Positions 42,142 through 50,072 of a stretch of DNA of 64,000 nucleotides are shown here, one piece after another. The notes under the pieces are model-generated. The model was not told the origin of the DNA, did no database searches, and saw only the letters and a list, made by a program, of their open reading frames with translations. This DNA comes from JANXSF01 sp043745195 (GTDB taxonomy: Bacteria > Acidobacteriota > Terriglobia > Bryobacterales > Bryobacteraceae), in contig JAYTTF010000089.1 in assembly GCA_043745195.1 (NCBI GenBank), forward strand, positions 9,220 through 73,219, in the 5' to 3' direction. Positions within the stretch are counted from its first letter, which is position 1; every line of letters starts with the position of its first letter. The position numbers were made by a program, and so were the translations under genes.

Positions 42142-44882
42142 TGTTCCTGCTCCTCACGGCTAGCCTGCTGGTCAGCCAGACGAAGCAGCGCCTCCAAGTA
42201 AGCCAACCCATGCGCACCATACAGGCGAGTCAGTTTCCAGAAACGTTCCGTAACCCCACTGCTGATTTCATGCAGGTTGTGTCCTGCCGAACGTTCCACT
42301 TTCTGACCATCTATGACAATGGATATAACTGGAGGATTCGCATCGTCAACATAAGGCGCGAAGGGACGGCAACGTCCATGATGGGATGCAACTAAGTGCA
42401 GCAGCAAGTCCCTGTCAATGCCTTCCGCCATTTCCAAATTCTCAACAATAGACGTGGAAAGTAATTCGTGCCGCGCCCCGTTAGGATATCCGGCCAGCTT
42501 TTTCACTCGACGCCATTTAGCCCAATCCGAAGGGTCACCGCCGGACTTGGCAAGCAGTGCAGAGCCTGCGGCCTGAATGGAATCGCCACCATAGAGCAGC
42601 AGTTGGAAACGCGGGTCGGCCTTGCCCCAATCGTGCCAGCGCGCGGCGGCTAGCAATGTTTCGCGAAACGGCTCCATTTGCGGAAGTTGATCCAGATACT
42701 TGGCCGCCTGTGAAGCTACATGCTGCTGATGGTCATGCAGCGAAACCGTGGCGGAAAAGCTGGCCGAATCGCCACTCTGTTCTGAACCTTCGGGGACTTC
42801 CGTTGTCTGGAATCGCGCCGGACGCGGGCCCAGGATTACGCCAACCCTGGCGTCGTCCTCGCGTACCTGTTCGGGATAAGCAATCATCGTAAACTTTTCT
42901 GCCGCGCGGTTGGGTGCATTACTTTCCAGATATTCGCGAACAGATTGCCTGTCCATTTCCAATTTCGATTTTGGTCGGATGGCCCAGCGTCCTCGGGCTT
43001 TTTCGTAAGAGGCCTCTGCAACATCGGTGACAGCTTCCTGGAAATCGGGATTCCAACCGAATTGGTCACAACCTCCGTATCCGCACGGGATCACCAATGT
43101 CATTCCGGGGCGGATCTGATTGCCTTCCGTGAGACGCTCAGAGTCGTCGGGGCCGCGCCAACTCAGCACAGGCCGCATGGTTTTATCTTTGGGCCTTCTC
43201 TCCTTGTTTTCGATTGGTGACAATACTTCAATGTCCGCATCCGGCGTTGGCTGGGTTTGGTTCTCTAACCACGCGCGGGCGTTGAACAAGGAAATCGCCA
43301 TCGTTTCCGGCGAGGTTGGCGGAAGCATGGCTACCAGTTCGGCCCACTTTCCGGAGTTGTCAATCGTCAGATCACTGCGCCAAATCAGACTTACATCGGG
43401 GTTACCGCGTTTTGGGCCGTGGAGAAAAAGGGAAATGTCGATTTCCGGAATCGGCTCCGGCGAGGTTTGGCACAAATGATCCAGATAGGCCGGAAGCAGT
43501 ATCGGTGCCTGCAATTTCGGAGCGCAGAGTTTTTCAACATCTACATTGGCCAACGCGGCTTCCAAGGCATTCACGCCGAAGTCGATTGCGGGGGCCGTTT
43601 TCTTTCCTTTCGCCTGCTTCTCCCCGGCAGCTGGAGGAATTGGTTTTGCCGTGGCTTGCAACCAGTCCCACGTGCTCTTCGTGGTTTCTCCGTATATCGG
43701 GTCCTCCTTCTGTTTGCGTAATATAATCACTGCTGGAGCGGAGGTCGTTTCGCCATAACGGTTCAACCTTCCGAAGCGCTGACGAAGTGAATCCAGCGGC
43801 GCAGCTTCGGTAATTAGCGCGTCGAAGCTTATGTCAGCTCCGGCTTCCAGGCATTGGGTTGCTACCACGATCAACGGCTTGGCGTCTTGCTCGTTTGGAT
43901 TCTTCAAGCGGGAAAGAATTTTATCCGTAAGTTGATCCCGGTCAATGGGGCGTGCGCGGCCAGTTAGTAAAACAGTCTCCGCAAATTCTTGGGTCGATAA
44001 TCGGTCAAAGATGGTCCTGGCGGAATTTACACGGTTGACGATGATGCCAATCTTCCGGAATCCTTCACTCAAAAACCTCTCGGCATGTTTGGCGCAGTCG
44101 GTCTCGAACTCATCGCCTTTTGATTCGGCCAGCTGGGAAAGTTTGGATGCTTTCAAGCGACATCCCAGCACAGGGTGCGCCTGATCCTCCTCGTCCGAGG
44201 AAAATGCTGGTGGGGCTCCAGGAGTTGCGGATAACTCAACAATGGTCCAGTTCATGCGCTGCTTTCCCCGCATCTTGGAGACTTGCGCCGATGTTTCAAC
44301 AAAGGGCCTGCTTAAGTGTGCCTCGTCCAGCAGGAACAGGGAATCCTGCGCAACCATTGCCGCTTGAATGGGCCAACTGTTTGGTGAGTACGACGAATAG
44401 CTGCGGAATAGCATCGCCGATCCGGCCTGATCCACCGTGGAACAGATGATGGTGGGTTGAAGCGGCGAGGAGACCCAACTGGTGTCGCGCAGCATTCCGC
44501 CTCGAAGTGTGACAGTGCGGACCGGCATATCGCAGTTTCCGCCAAGCTTCTTCAGTGCCCTGGCCACTTCGCCAACGGCCGATTTCTCCGCTTCCCGTTC
44601 TTTAAGAATTCCCGCAATGCGGCGCGCCCGATGGGCGGCTTCATCCACAATCACACGACGATCAACAATGAAGAATATTCGACGGGCAGCTTGCGGATAT
44701 CCTTCAGCCTGCGCATACAAAGCAATATCAAGCGTGGCAGTTTTACCACCTGCTGTAGGAACCGCAATTGGAGTTGGCCAACCTTCCTTCAACACTTGGG
44801 CGGCCAGGCGAGCTTGCCATGGGAATGGATCAAACCCATGCAGCTCCCTGAAGAACTCAGCAAAAGTGAACTGCATGTTCAC
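42138..44882 (-). CDS. cas3: CRISPR-associated helicase-nuclease Cas3 (type I-G, HD at C-terminus)
   Basis: 914 residues. Helicase domains come first: Walker A PTAGGKTA at residues 42-49, the DEAH box in LFLLDEAHLSRPF near 180, RFGRLNRYGE (motif VI) near 370. The HD nuclease lies at the C-terminal end (WHDWGKADPRFQ, HELLSTSIVE, LVASHHGRCRPFAP). That order, HD last, is the type I-G/I-U Cas3 arrangement. Both motor and nuclease residues appear intact. ATG overlaps the csb2 stop (ATGA) and the end overlaps the Cas8-like start, so the effector genes are translationally coupled. Confidence 0.93.
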   Translation of the reverse strand: MNMQFTFAEFFRELHGFDPFPWQARLAAQVLKEGWPTPIAVPTAGGKTATLDIALYAQAEGYPQAARRIFFIVDRRVIVDEAAHRARRIAGILKEREAEKSAVGEVARALKKLGGNCDMPVRTVTLRGGMLRDTSWVSSPLQPTIICSTVDQAGSAMLFRSYSSYSPNSWPIQAAMVAQDSLFLLDEAHLSRPFVETSAQVSKMRGKQRMNWTIVELSATPGAPPAFSSDEEDQAHPVLGCRLKASKLSQLAESKGDEFETDCAKHAERFLSEGFRKIGIIVNRVNSARTIFDRLSTQEFAETVLLTGRARPIDRDQLTDKILSRLKNPNEQDAKPLIVVATQCLEAGADISFDALITEAAPLDSLRQRFGRLNRYGETTSAPAVIILRKQKEDPIYGETTKSTWDWLQATAKPIPPAAGEKQAKGKKTAPAIDFGVNALEAALANVDVEKLCAPKLQAPILLPAYLDHLCQTSPEPIPEIDISLFLHGPKRGNPDVSLIWRSDLTIDNSGKWAELVAMLPPTSPETMAISLFNARAWLENQTQPTPDADIEVLSPIENKERRPKDKTMRPVLSWRGPDDSERLTEGNQIRPGMTLVIPCGYGGCDQFGWNPDFQEAVTDVAEASYEKARGRWAIRPKSKLEMDRQSVREYLESNAPNRAAEKFTMIAYPEQVREDDARVGVILGPRPARFQTTEVPEGSEQSGDSASFSATVSLHDHQQHVASQAAKYLDQLPQMEPFRETLLAAARWHDWGKADPRFQLLLYGGDSIQAAGSALLAKSGGDPSDWAKWRRVKKLAGYPNGARHELLSTSIVENLEMAEGIDRDLLLHLVASHHGRCRPFAPYVDDANPPVISIVIDGQKVERSAGHNLHEISSGVTERFWKLTRLYGAHGLAYLEALLRLADQQASREEQEQ

Positions 44883-46333
44883 TCGGTTTCCCGTTGGTGC
44901 CAGGGGCGCATGAATCCATAGCCCAGGAATCTGCCTGCCCCCAGAACCACGGGGCCTCTTACTGGTTCATCAAAGCCAATGACGGCATGAACGTGGAAAT
45001 GCATCGGCCTTGCTGGATTGGTTTGATATCCCGGAAACTCCGGCGCGGACGGAACTCCGGCAAGCGGGGACATGGGCAATACGTTCACCCAGGCTGGTTC
45101 CGGCAGTCCGATATTGCCGCACGCCTTCCGGATGGTTTCCTCTGCCTCGGCACCAAATCTGTCATTCTTGCGCGGGAAGCGGTCAAGAACAATCGGAGTT
45201 ACTGTTGCCCACACGCGGCTTGGCCGGGACCACGATTCGCCATGCAGTGCGAATTGCGGAGCGTCCATTCCAGCCGATTCAATTGCCGCAACTCCCAGTT
45301 GCCCCAGCGTGAGATGCGTCACCGAATTGGCCGCCATCCAAATCCTCTTTTGTTCCGCAAGCGAGAGATTAGACGGAACAGCTAACCCAATCCCCATCAG
45401 GTGCCCGTCGGCGAATGGATGGGCAACATCTGCAAGCGGCACCAACGCCAGACGCGCCTCATTCGACGGTTTGCGGTTTTGTTCTGTGCTGTCAGCAGAG
45501 TGGCCGCTGATGAACCAGGGTGCAGGTTCCGCACCGAACGATTTCATGAGTGCAGATCGCATTGTCTGGGTGATTTTGAGAGTCGAGGAAAGGCCCAGGC
45601 GATATTTGGTTCGGAGCTTCAGCACCGCGAACGATTGAAAAATGGAACGGTGCTTTTCAGCAATCACTACCGCTGGTCCATACTTTTCTATCCTGCCTGC
45701 GGTGGGCCGGAATGATTTTTGGCCGGTGCTTTGAAATTGCTCATGCTGCTGTTCCAGCTCAGCAAGGCGATCCGGATAGACAACGCGGATTTGCTCAGCG
45801 CCGGTAGGGGTTACGTTCCAGGACACAAGTCCATCCGGTATGGTGTCGGCCAAAGAAAGAGCCACCAGGCTCATGGAACTGCCTAAGTATGGAACGCATC
45901 GGAACAGGGATTGTAGTGCCTTGGCTTGCGATGGCTCAATTGGGGCTTGCGGCCATTCGAAGAAAACTTCGCATCGCTCCGGCGACACACTTGGAAATTG
46001 TCGAGGCTTCAGGGGACGTGAGTCGACTGCGGTTGATTTCCACTGGCCGACTATGTTCGCCGGATCGTTCACCGGGACATACACCGTAACGTTAGTCCTC
46101 TTCCTCTGCGAAGCGGTTGGATCGAAATGGATGCTGGGCGGGGGCAGTTGCTCCAGCCACTCCAATACAGTTCGTTGATCTCCATCTTTGTCCGTCTCGC
46201 CCCAAGCGGAAACCAAGGCGGAGAACAGTCGCGCCGGATGGGGCGGCCATTCCGGTTCCAGTTTGCGATCACCATCCTCGAAGTTGCTGGAATATACGCG
46301 GCCCGTCAAATATTCAGCTCGGATAAGAAGCAC
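44879..46333 (-). CDS. csb2: Csb2: Cas5-Cas6 fusion of type I-G
   Basis: 484 residues starting at GTG with AGAGGA upstream, four bases after the csb1 stop. The N-terminal MLLIRAEYLTGRVYSSNF... and EWPPHPARLFSALVSAW are diagnostic of Csb2 (GSU0054 type). The C-terminal half is Cas6-like, ending with HFHVHAVIGFDEPVRGPVVLGAGRFLGYGFMRPW, which holds a candidate catalytic His and the glycine-rich loop that grips the repeat hairpin. It would both cut the pre-crRNA in the repeat and bind the crRNA 5' handle. Confidence 0.92.
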   Translation of the reverse strand: MLLIRAEYLTGRVYSSNFEDGDRKLEPEWPPHPARLFSALVSAWGETDKDGDQRTVLEWLEQLPPPSIHFDPTASQRKRTNVTVYVPVNDPANIVGQWKSTAVDSRPLKPRQFPSVSPERCEVFFEWPQAPIEPSQAKALQSLFRCVPYLGSSMSLVALSLADTIPDGLVSWNVTPTGAEQIRVVYPDRLAELEQQHEQFQSTGQKSFRPTAGRIEKYGPAVVIAEKHRSIFQSFAVLKLRTKYRLGLSSTLKITQTMRSALMKSFGAEPAPWFISGHSADSTEQNRKPSNEARLALVPLADVAHPFADGHLMGIGLAVPSNLSLAEQKRIWMAANSVTHLTLGQLGVAAIESAGMDAPQFALHGESWSRPSRVWATVTPIVLDRFPRKNDRFGAEAEETIRKACGNIGLPEPAWVNVLPMSPLAGVPSAPEFPGYQTNPARPMHFHVHAVIGFDEPVRGPVVLGAGRFLGYGFMRPWHQRETE

Positions 46334-46337
46334 AAGC

Positions 46338-47576
46338 TTATTCCTCTTCCGGGGTAGCGCTCTTTGATAAACGGCTTTTGATGATGAGGTCCTGCAGCTT
46401 CGCCTTGGGCTTCAGCACAAAGGGTTCCGTAGACCAAGGCAGACCATGTTTGCTTGCAGCTTCAACTGCGGCTGAAAGCAGTGCTGTTGCCTGATTAAAT
46501 GAAATCTCTTGCGGCGTGGCAACTCCTGCTGTGAGGAATTCAAATGGAACGGTTGGCCCATCCAACATGCAACGCGAGCGGAGGTCGTATCCGTCGCGAT
46601 CAGCGGCAGTAATGGCAACCAGGGCCAATGCTGCCAGAACAATTTGTGCGGCTAGATTTTGTTCGGCGGTAACTTTTCCGTCAATCGGAAATTGCAGCCG
46701 CCGTAGCGCGGGGAGAGAAAGTACCGTTGTCTGATTTGCGTAATCGAGCGTAACGCCGCCGTGGCGGAAAGCCTTCGTCTTCTCTTCTTTCAAAGTGGGC
46801 GTTACATTGCCGTGATTGATTTCGGAAGGTTTTCCTTCCTTGCCATAAAGCTGTGCATTCCCCTTCTTGTCTTTGGCCGCCAAAGTTGAATCGGTTGTCC
46901 AGTCACCATCTGGAGTTGCATATACGGTTGCGTTCCGTTCAATTCCCAACGGATCGATTCTGCTGGACGGACGCACACCTGGAATCGCTCCGAAGCCATT
47001 GATCTCTGAAACCACTGCACGGGCAAACTTCGCACCCAGCCCCCCGCGCGTTCCCGTGGAATCCCACATGCCAAAAAGCAGCGCCGTCGGGCACAACTCA
47101 AATAGTGGAGTCGCGTTTTGACTGCGGGCGCTTTCGAATTTCTTGCCCAGTTCCGATTTCCGGAAATCCTGTCCATTCCATTCCGAATCTCGAATAATAG
47201 CGTCCGCTATCCTATGGGGCGTCTCAAGAGCGGTCAACTCGCCAATCTCACTCACCACGGGGTCGGCTGCCGAACGGAAGTCTACGGTGAGCAATGGGAA
47301 TTTCGCTGACCCTTCTCTGTAAGCCCGAAGAAGAGCAAGTTCCAATCGGTTCGCTTGCGACTGGACAGAGTCCAGCAGGACCGTTTTCACAATCCGGCCA
47401 TCTACGACGCGATCCTCTTCAGCGTACGGACCATCGGAATAGGTGGGCGGGTATACTTTGTCCGCCGGGCCACCGACGGGTTGCAGACGTCTTACTCGTC
47501 GAATTGCAGCGGTATCTCCTGCGATTGCGTGCCGGAGAGTTTCCAGCAGTTCCGTGACAATAGTTTCGGGGGGCAT
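46338..47576 (-). CDS. csb1: Csb1: Cas7-like backbone subunit of type I-G
   Basis: 412 residues from the ATG at 47576; an ATG at 47615 would add 13 residues and neither has a ribosome site. RRVRRLQPVGGPADKVYPPTYSD, KTVLLDSVQSQANRLE, ELCPTALLFGMWDSTGTRGG and RSRCMLDGP are typical of Csb1 (GSU0053 type), which polymerises along the crRNA spacer. First gene of the leftward cas operon: csb1, csb2, cas3, cas8-like. No upstream regulator gene was found. Confidence 0.9.
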   Translation of the reverse strand: MPPETIVTELLETLRHAIAGDTAAIRRVRRLQPVGGPADKVYPPTYSDGPYAEEDRVVDGRIVKTVLLDSVQSQANRLELALLRAYREGSAKFPLLTVDFRSAADPVVSEIGELTALETPHRIADAIIRDSEWNGQDFRKSELGKKFESARSQNATPLFELCPTALLFGMWDSTGTRGGLGAKFARAVVSEINGFGAIPGVRPSSRIDPLGIERNATVYATPDGDWTTDSTLAAKDKKGNAQLYGKEGKPSEINHGNVTPTLKEEKTKAFRHGGVTLDYANQTTVLSLPALRRLQFPIDGKVTAEQNLAAQIVLAALALVAITAADRDGYDLRSRCMLDGPTVPFEFLTAGVATPQEISFNQATALLSAAVEAASKHGLPWSTEPFVLKPKAKLQDLIIKSRLSKSATPEEE

Positions 47577-47763
47577 TGAGATATAAATACCACAATACCG
47601 ACCAAGCCGAACCATATAACAAGAAACAATAGGAATAATCCTTAATGCGATCCTATTGTGTCGACTCGATTAGAATTTGAATTAGTAGCAAATCGGGTGG
47701 CGCATTGGAAGCCAATTGGAAGGTTGCCTTTCCTCATTGCCCGATTACTGATAGCCATAACCC

Positions 47764-47785
47764 GTAATCCTAAAAACGGCTGTTG
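47764..47785 (-). repeat. Flanking motif, inverted diverged copy
   Basis: On the minus strand it reads CAACAGCCGTTTTTAGGATT, differing from the exact copies (CAACTGCCGTTTCTAGGATT at 37103) at two of 20 positions. A short hairpin, ACGGCT/AGCCGT, begins within it. Confidence 0.6.
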
Positions 47786-47928
47786 CAAGCCGTAACAGGC
47801 ACCCTGGTTGTCCAATTCGTGAAATACGGGACGGGGGGTGCAATATTCTTTTGCAAGTCTTCCGTAAGCAGAACATCTTCATTGAATTGCAGCCCCGTCC
47901 CGGATTTCGCAGCCCTCCGCACCTTAGG

Positions 47929-48010
47929 AGCGCAAAGGCCGCTTCGGCACGGCGAAATGTAGTTGAGAAACAAAGGAAGTTTATTCGCCGAAGCGAGTCC
48001 GTTTTGCGCT
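47929..48010 (-). repeat. Third copy of the 81-bp inverted-repeat element
   Basis: 82 bp, reverse orientation relative to 10740-10912. It shares the AGCGCAAAGGCCGCTTCGGC end and the TTCGCCGAAGCGAGTCCGTT end, with a few substitutions between. It shows that the element is dispersed in the genome. Confidence 0.8.
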
Positions 48011-48139
48011 TATTGCTTAGTAGTCCCAAGCCAAGCCCCACGATTGAATTTAGAATCGAAAGGAGCGCTCACCATTCTGGTGACAAATGGTTTCCACGCA
48101 TCTGTCGGTGAGTACGGGAGTTAATCTATGGACGGTGCG

Positions 48140-48159
48140 TCAACTGCCGTTTCTAGGAT
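48140..48159 (+). repeat. Flanking motif, right copy
   Basis: TCAACTGCCGTTTCTAGGAT, a perfect match to 37102-37121 in the same orientation. The two copies enclose the whole type I-G locus. They could be recombination scars, site-specific attachment-like sequences or members of a dispersed repeat. Confidence 0.7.
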
Positions 48160-48230
48160 GAAACATTGTATGCTCATGCGAACTGCCGCCTCTTGTGCCC
48201 CCATTGGTTATTGTGTCGGGGAGGTCTTCT

Positions 48231-48261
48231 CAATTACCGTTTTTAGGGTAATTGGGTTTTT
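48231..48261 (+). terminator. Hairpin with T tract, also a flanking-motif relative
   Basis: CAATTACC at 48231-48238 pairs with GGTAATTG at 48247-48254 around an eight-base loop, followed by GGTTTTTC. The left arm and loop resemble the flanking motif (CAATTACCGTTTTTAGGG). No + strand gene ends just upstream. Confidence 0.45.
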
Positions 48262-48465
48262 CAGATTCTTCGGCAGTGAAACGGCTCAGTTGTATGCAAA
48301 CAAACCAGAATTTGATTAGAACTCCGGCCCCCTTTTTGGAGTTTTTATGAGTCCAACTCCGCAAGGCTGAAATCGCTTTCCGAATTCACCATCTCCAGGA
48401 CTCCGGGTCACAAGCCATTTTGCTAGGATTCTAAAGCACTTAACTATAGCGCCCTTTAACCCGTC

Positions 48466-48474
48466 TGCTATCCT
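48466..48474 (+). promoter_or_regulatory. Extended -10 promoter of a probable leaderless mRNA
   Basis: TG-C-TATCCT ends nine bases before the ATG at 48484, with no Shine-Dalgarno sequence, matching the arrangement at 30778-30796. Confidence 0.4.
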
Positions 48475-48483
48475 GGAACCACA

Positions 48484-49320
48484 ATGAGACCAGACGATAA
48501 ACGCAAAGAAACCTCGCGCCTCAACGCACTGAAATCCACCGGCCCCAAAACCCCCGAAGGCAAACGCCGCTCCTCCTTTAACGCCGTCACCCATGCCGCT
48601 TACGTCCAGGAACTCATTCTCCCTGGCGAAGAACTTTCCCAGTTCCAACTCATCCTGGACGCCCACCTCGATAACTGGAAACCTACCAATCCCATTGAGG
48701 ATACTTTCGTCTTTGAAATGGCCAGCACGCTTTGGCGTCTCCGCCGTCAAGCCCCAGCCGAATCAGCCTTGATCGGTATCCAAACGCAGCGCATGTCCCG
48801 AGAAATCCTTAAAGATTTCGCAACCATAAGTCCCAGCGCCACCTACGCCCTCGCCGTCGTTGCCCTCCAAGAGCACGGCGACGCTCTAAACCAAATCTCA
48901 CGCCAAGGTCGCCGTTTGCTTTCTCAGTACGAAAAGCTCACGCAGCAACTTCTCAATATGCGCCAATTGTTTCCACCCGTTGCGCCTGATGCACCATACT
49001 TCGAACCGCAGAATAAAGGTGTTGAAACGAACCTAACTGAGGACCACCAACCCACCAACGAATCCACAGAAAGTGAAACGGCTGAAACAGAGCCTGTTGA
49101 AGCAAAGTCAGTCGAAACCGACCCTGTTGAAACGAAGCTAATCGACTCGGTCACGCTCAACTTTCCATTCCCCCGCGAAACCCGATTTCACAACCCATAC
49201 AGTATTTTATACGCTGCCCTACCCCCCATCTCGCAGCCCGCCAATCTTCCATCAGATACCCACCCAGCAGTAGAATTAATTCCCTTTCAACAAGTAAAGT
49301 CGGCATCTGGAACAGCCTAA
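48484..49320 (+). CDS. Conserved hypothetical protein with STGPKTPEGK motif
   Basis: 278 residues. The N-terminal block SRLNALKSTGPKTPEGKRRSSFNAVTHAAY is a widespread signature of unknown function, common in Acidobacteria and Planctomycetes. A helical region follows (LILDAHLDNWKPTNPIEDTFVFEMASTLWRLRR), then an acidic, repetitive stretch of ETAETEP/VETDPVET units near residues 195-220 and an unstructured tail. The basic N-terminus suggests nucleic-acid contact, but no function is known. It is just outside the right flanking motif, so probably host rather than CRISPR cargo. Confidence 0.65.
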   Translation: MRPDDKRKETSRLNALKSTGPKTPEGKRRSSFNAVTHAAYVQELILPGEELSQFQLILDAHLDNWKPTNPIEDTFVFEMASTLWRLRRQAPAESALIGIQTQRMSREILKDFATISPSATYALAVVALQEHGDALNQISRQGRRLLSQYEKLTQQLLNMRQLFPPVAPDAPYFEPQNKGVETNLTEDHQPTNESTESETAETEPVEAKSVETDPVETKLIDSVTLNFPFPRETRFHNPYSILYAALPPISQPANLPSDTHPAVELIPFQQVKSASGTA

Positions 49321-49451
49321 ACCAATACTTGGTTGACGCCCCCCATTCCCGTCGTGAAAAATTTGTGATGCGATGCCCACGTTCGTGAAGCGGCTGACAC
49401 TGAATGTCGGACGAAGAGCGTTTGTGCAACCAAAGGAGGAAGTGCATCCAT

Positions 49452-49800
49452 ATGAAGGTTTACGAAGGCAAGGACATTCGTAATGTGGGTTGGTGGGCCA
49501 CCTGCATTGCAGGCTTGCTGTTCACCGCTGGCGCAACGAACAGACTTACTCGCGCCGATGAAGGCAATAACCGACTATACGATGAAGAAGAAATTTCACG
49601 CAAGGCAACAATTTCCACGGGACTATCTGCCGTGGAGTGTCAGAAACAAAACATCACTTCCTCCATACCCCCGGTTCCAATATATTCATCAACGAAACGC
49701 AGGCTTCCGGGTAGCTGCCGATGCCGCGTTAGTTGTCGTCGATGGCGTGGCGGGTGTCGAAGTTCAAACCGAAACAGAGTGGGGATTTTCTGTTAGCTTG
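49452..49800 (+). pseudogene. Degraded elongation factor G-like gene (5' part)
   Basis: The intact start MKVYEGKDIRNVG, with an AAGGAGG site before it, is the N-terminus of an EF-G variant. After a frameshift around the P-loop (the GHxxxGKT box is lost), the text LFTAGATNRLTRADEGN, YDEEEISRKATISTGLSAVE follows, then in another frame TPGSNIFINETQAS and, after a stop and shift, VAADAALVVVDGVAGVEVQTETEWGF. All match the G domain in order. At least three frame changes and a truncation at the terminator show it is dead. A functional copy must lie elsewhere. Confidence 0.8.
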
Positions 49801-49807
49801 CTTCTGA

Positions 49808-49841
49808 AGCGTGGCAAAGAAGTTCAACGCCACGCTTTTTT
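49808..49841 (+). terminator. Intrinsic terminator
   Basis: AGCGTGGC at 49808-49815 pairs with GCCACGCT at 49829-49836 (13-base loop) and is followed by TTTTT. It ends the EF-G remnant. Nothing else is visible up to 50072. Confidence 0.8.
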
Positions 49842-50072
49842 CGTTTGGACCAATAGTCATCACAACACATTGCTCAACTGAATTTGCCCTCCTTTCATCA
49901 GCTTGCGAAAACGCAGCAGCTTGCGTTTTCAAAACCTGTGAGACTCTTTATTCAGGAAGACAAATTGCTGGCCAGCAACTTCCCAAAAAATTGAATCATC
50001 GAGGCGCGATGCCGTATTTCGCCTGTTAGTCAAGAATTTCTGCAACTTCGGGCTTACACTGTTATTTAAGGG

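Larger units (their letters stand above)
47577..48483. other. 907-bp accessory intergenic region upstream of csb1
   Basis: No gene is supported. It holds the csb1 promoter region (weak hexamers), an inverted copy of the flanking motif (47764-47785), the third 81-bp element (47929-48010), the exact right copy of the flanking motif (48140-48159), a hairpin relative of it (48231-48254) and the promoter at 48466. Open frames on both strands here are short, lack ribosome sites and mostly run across the repeats. Confidence 0.7.

Noticed and set aside
42138..44921. Multiple 60-150-codon frames opposite cas3
   Set aside because: Shadow frames of a GC-rich coding sequence with no independent start signals.
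48316..48750. 144-codon minus-strand frame
   Set aside because: Antisense to the STGPKTPEGK gene; no ribosome site or family signal.
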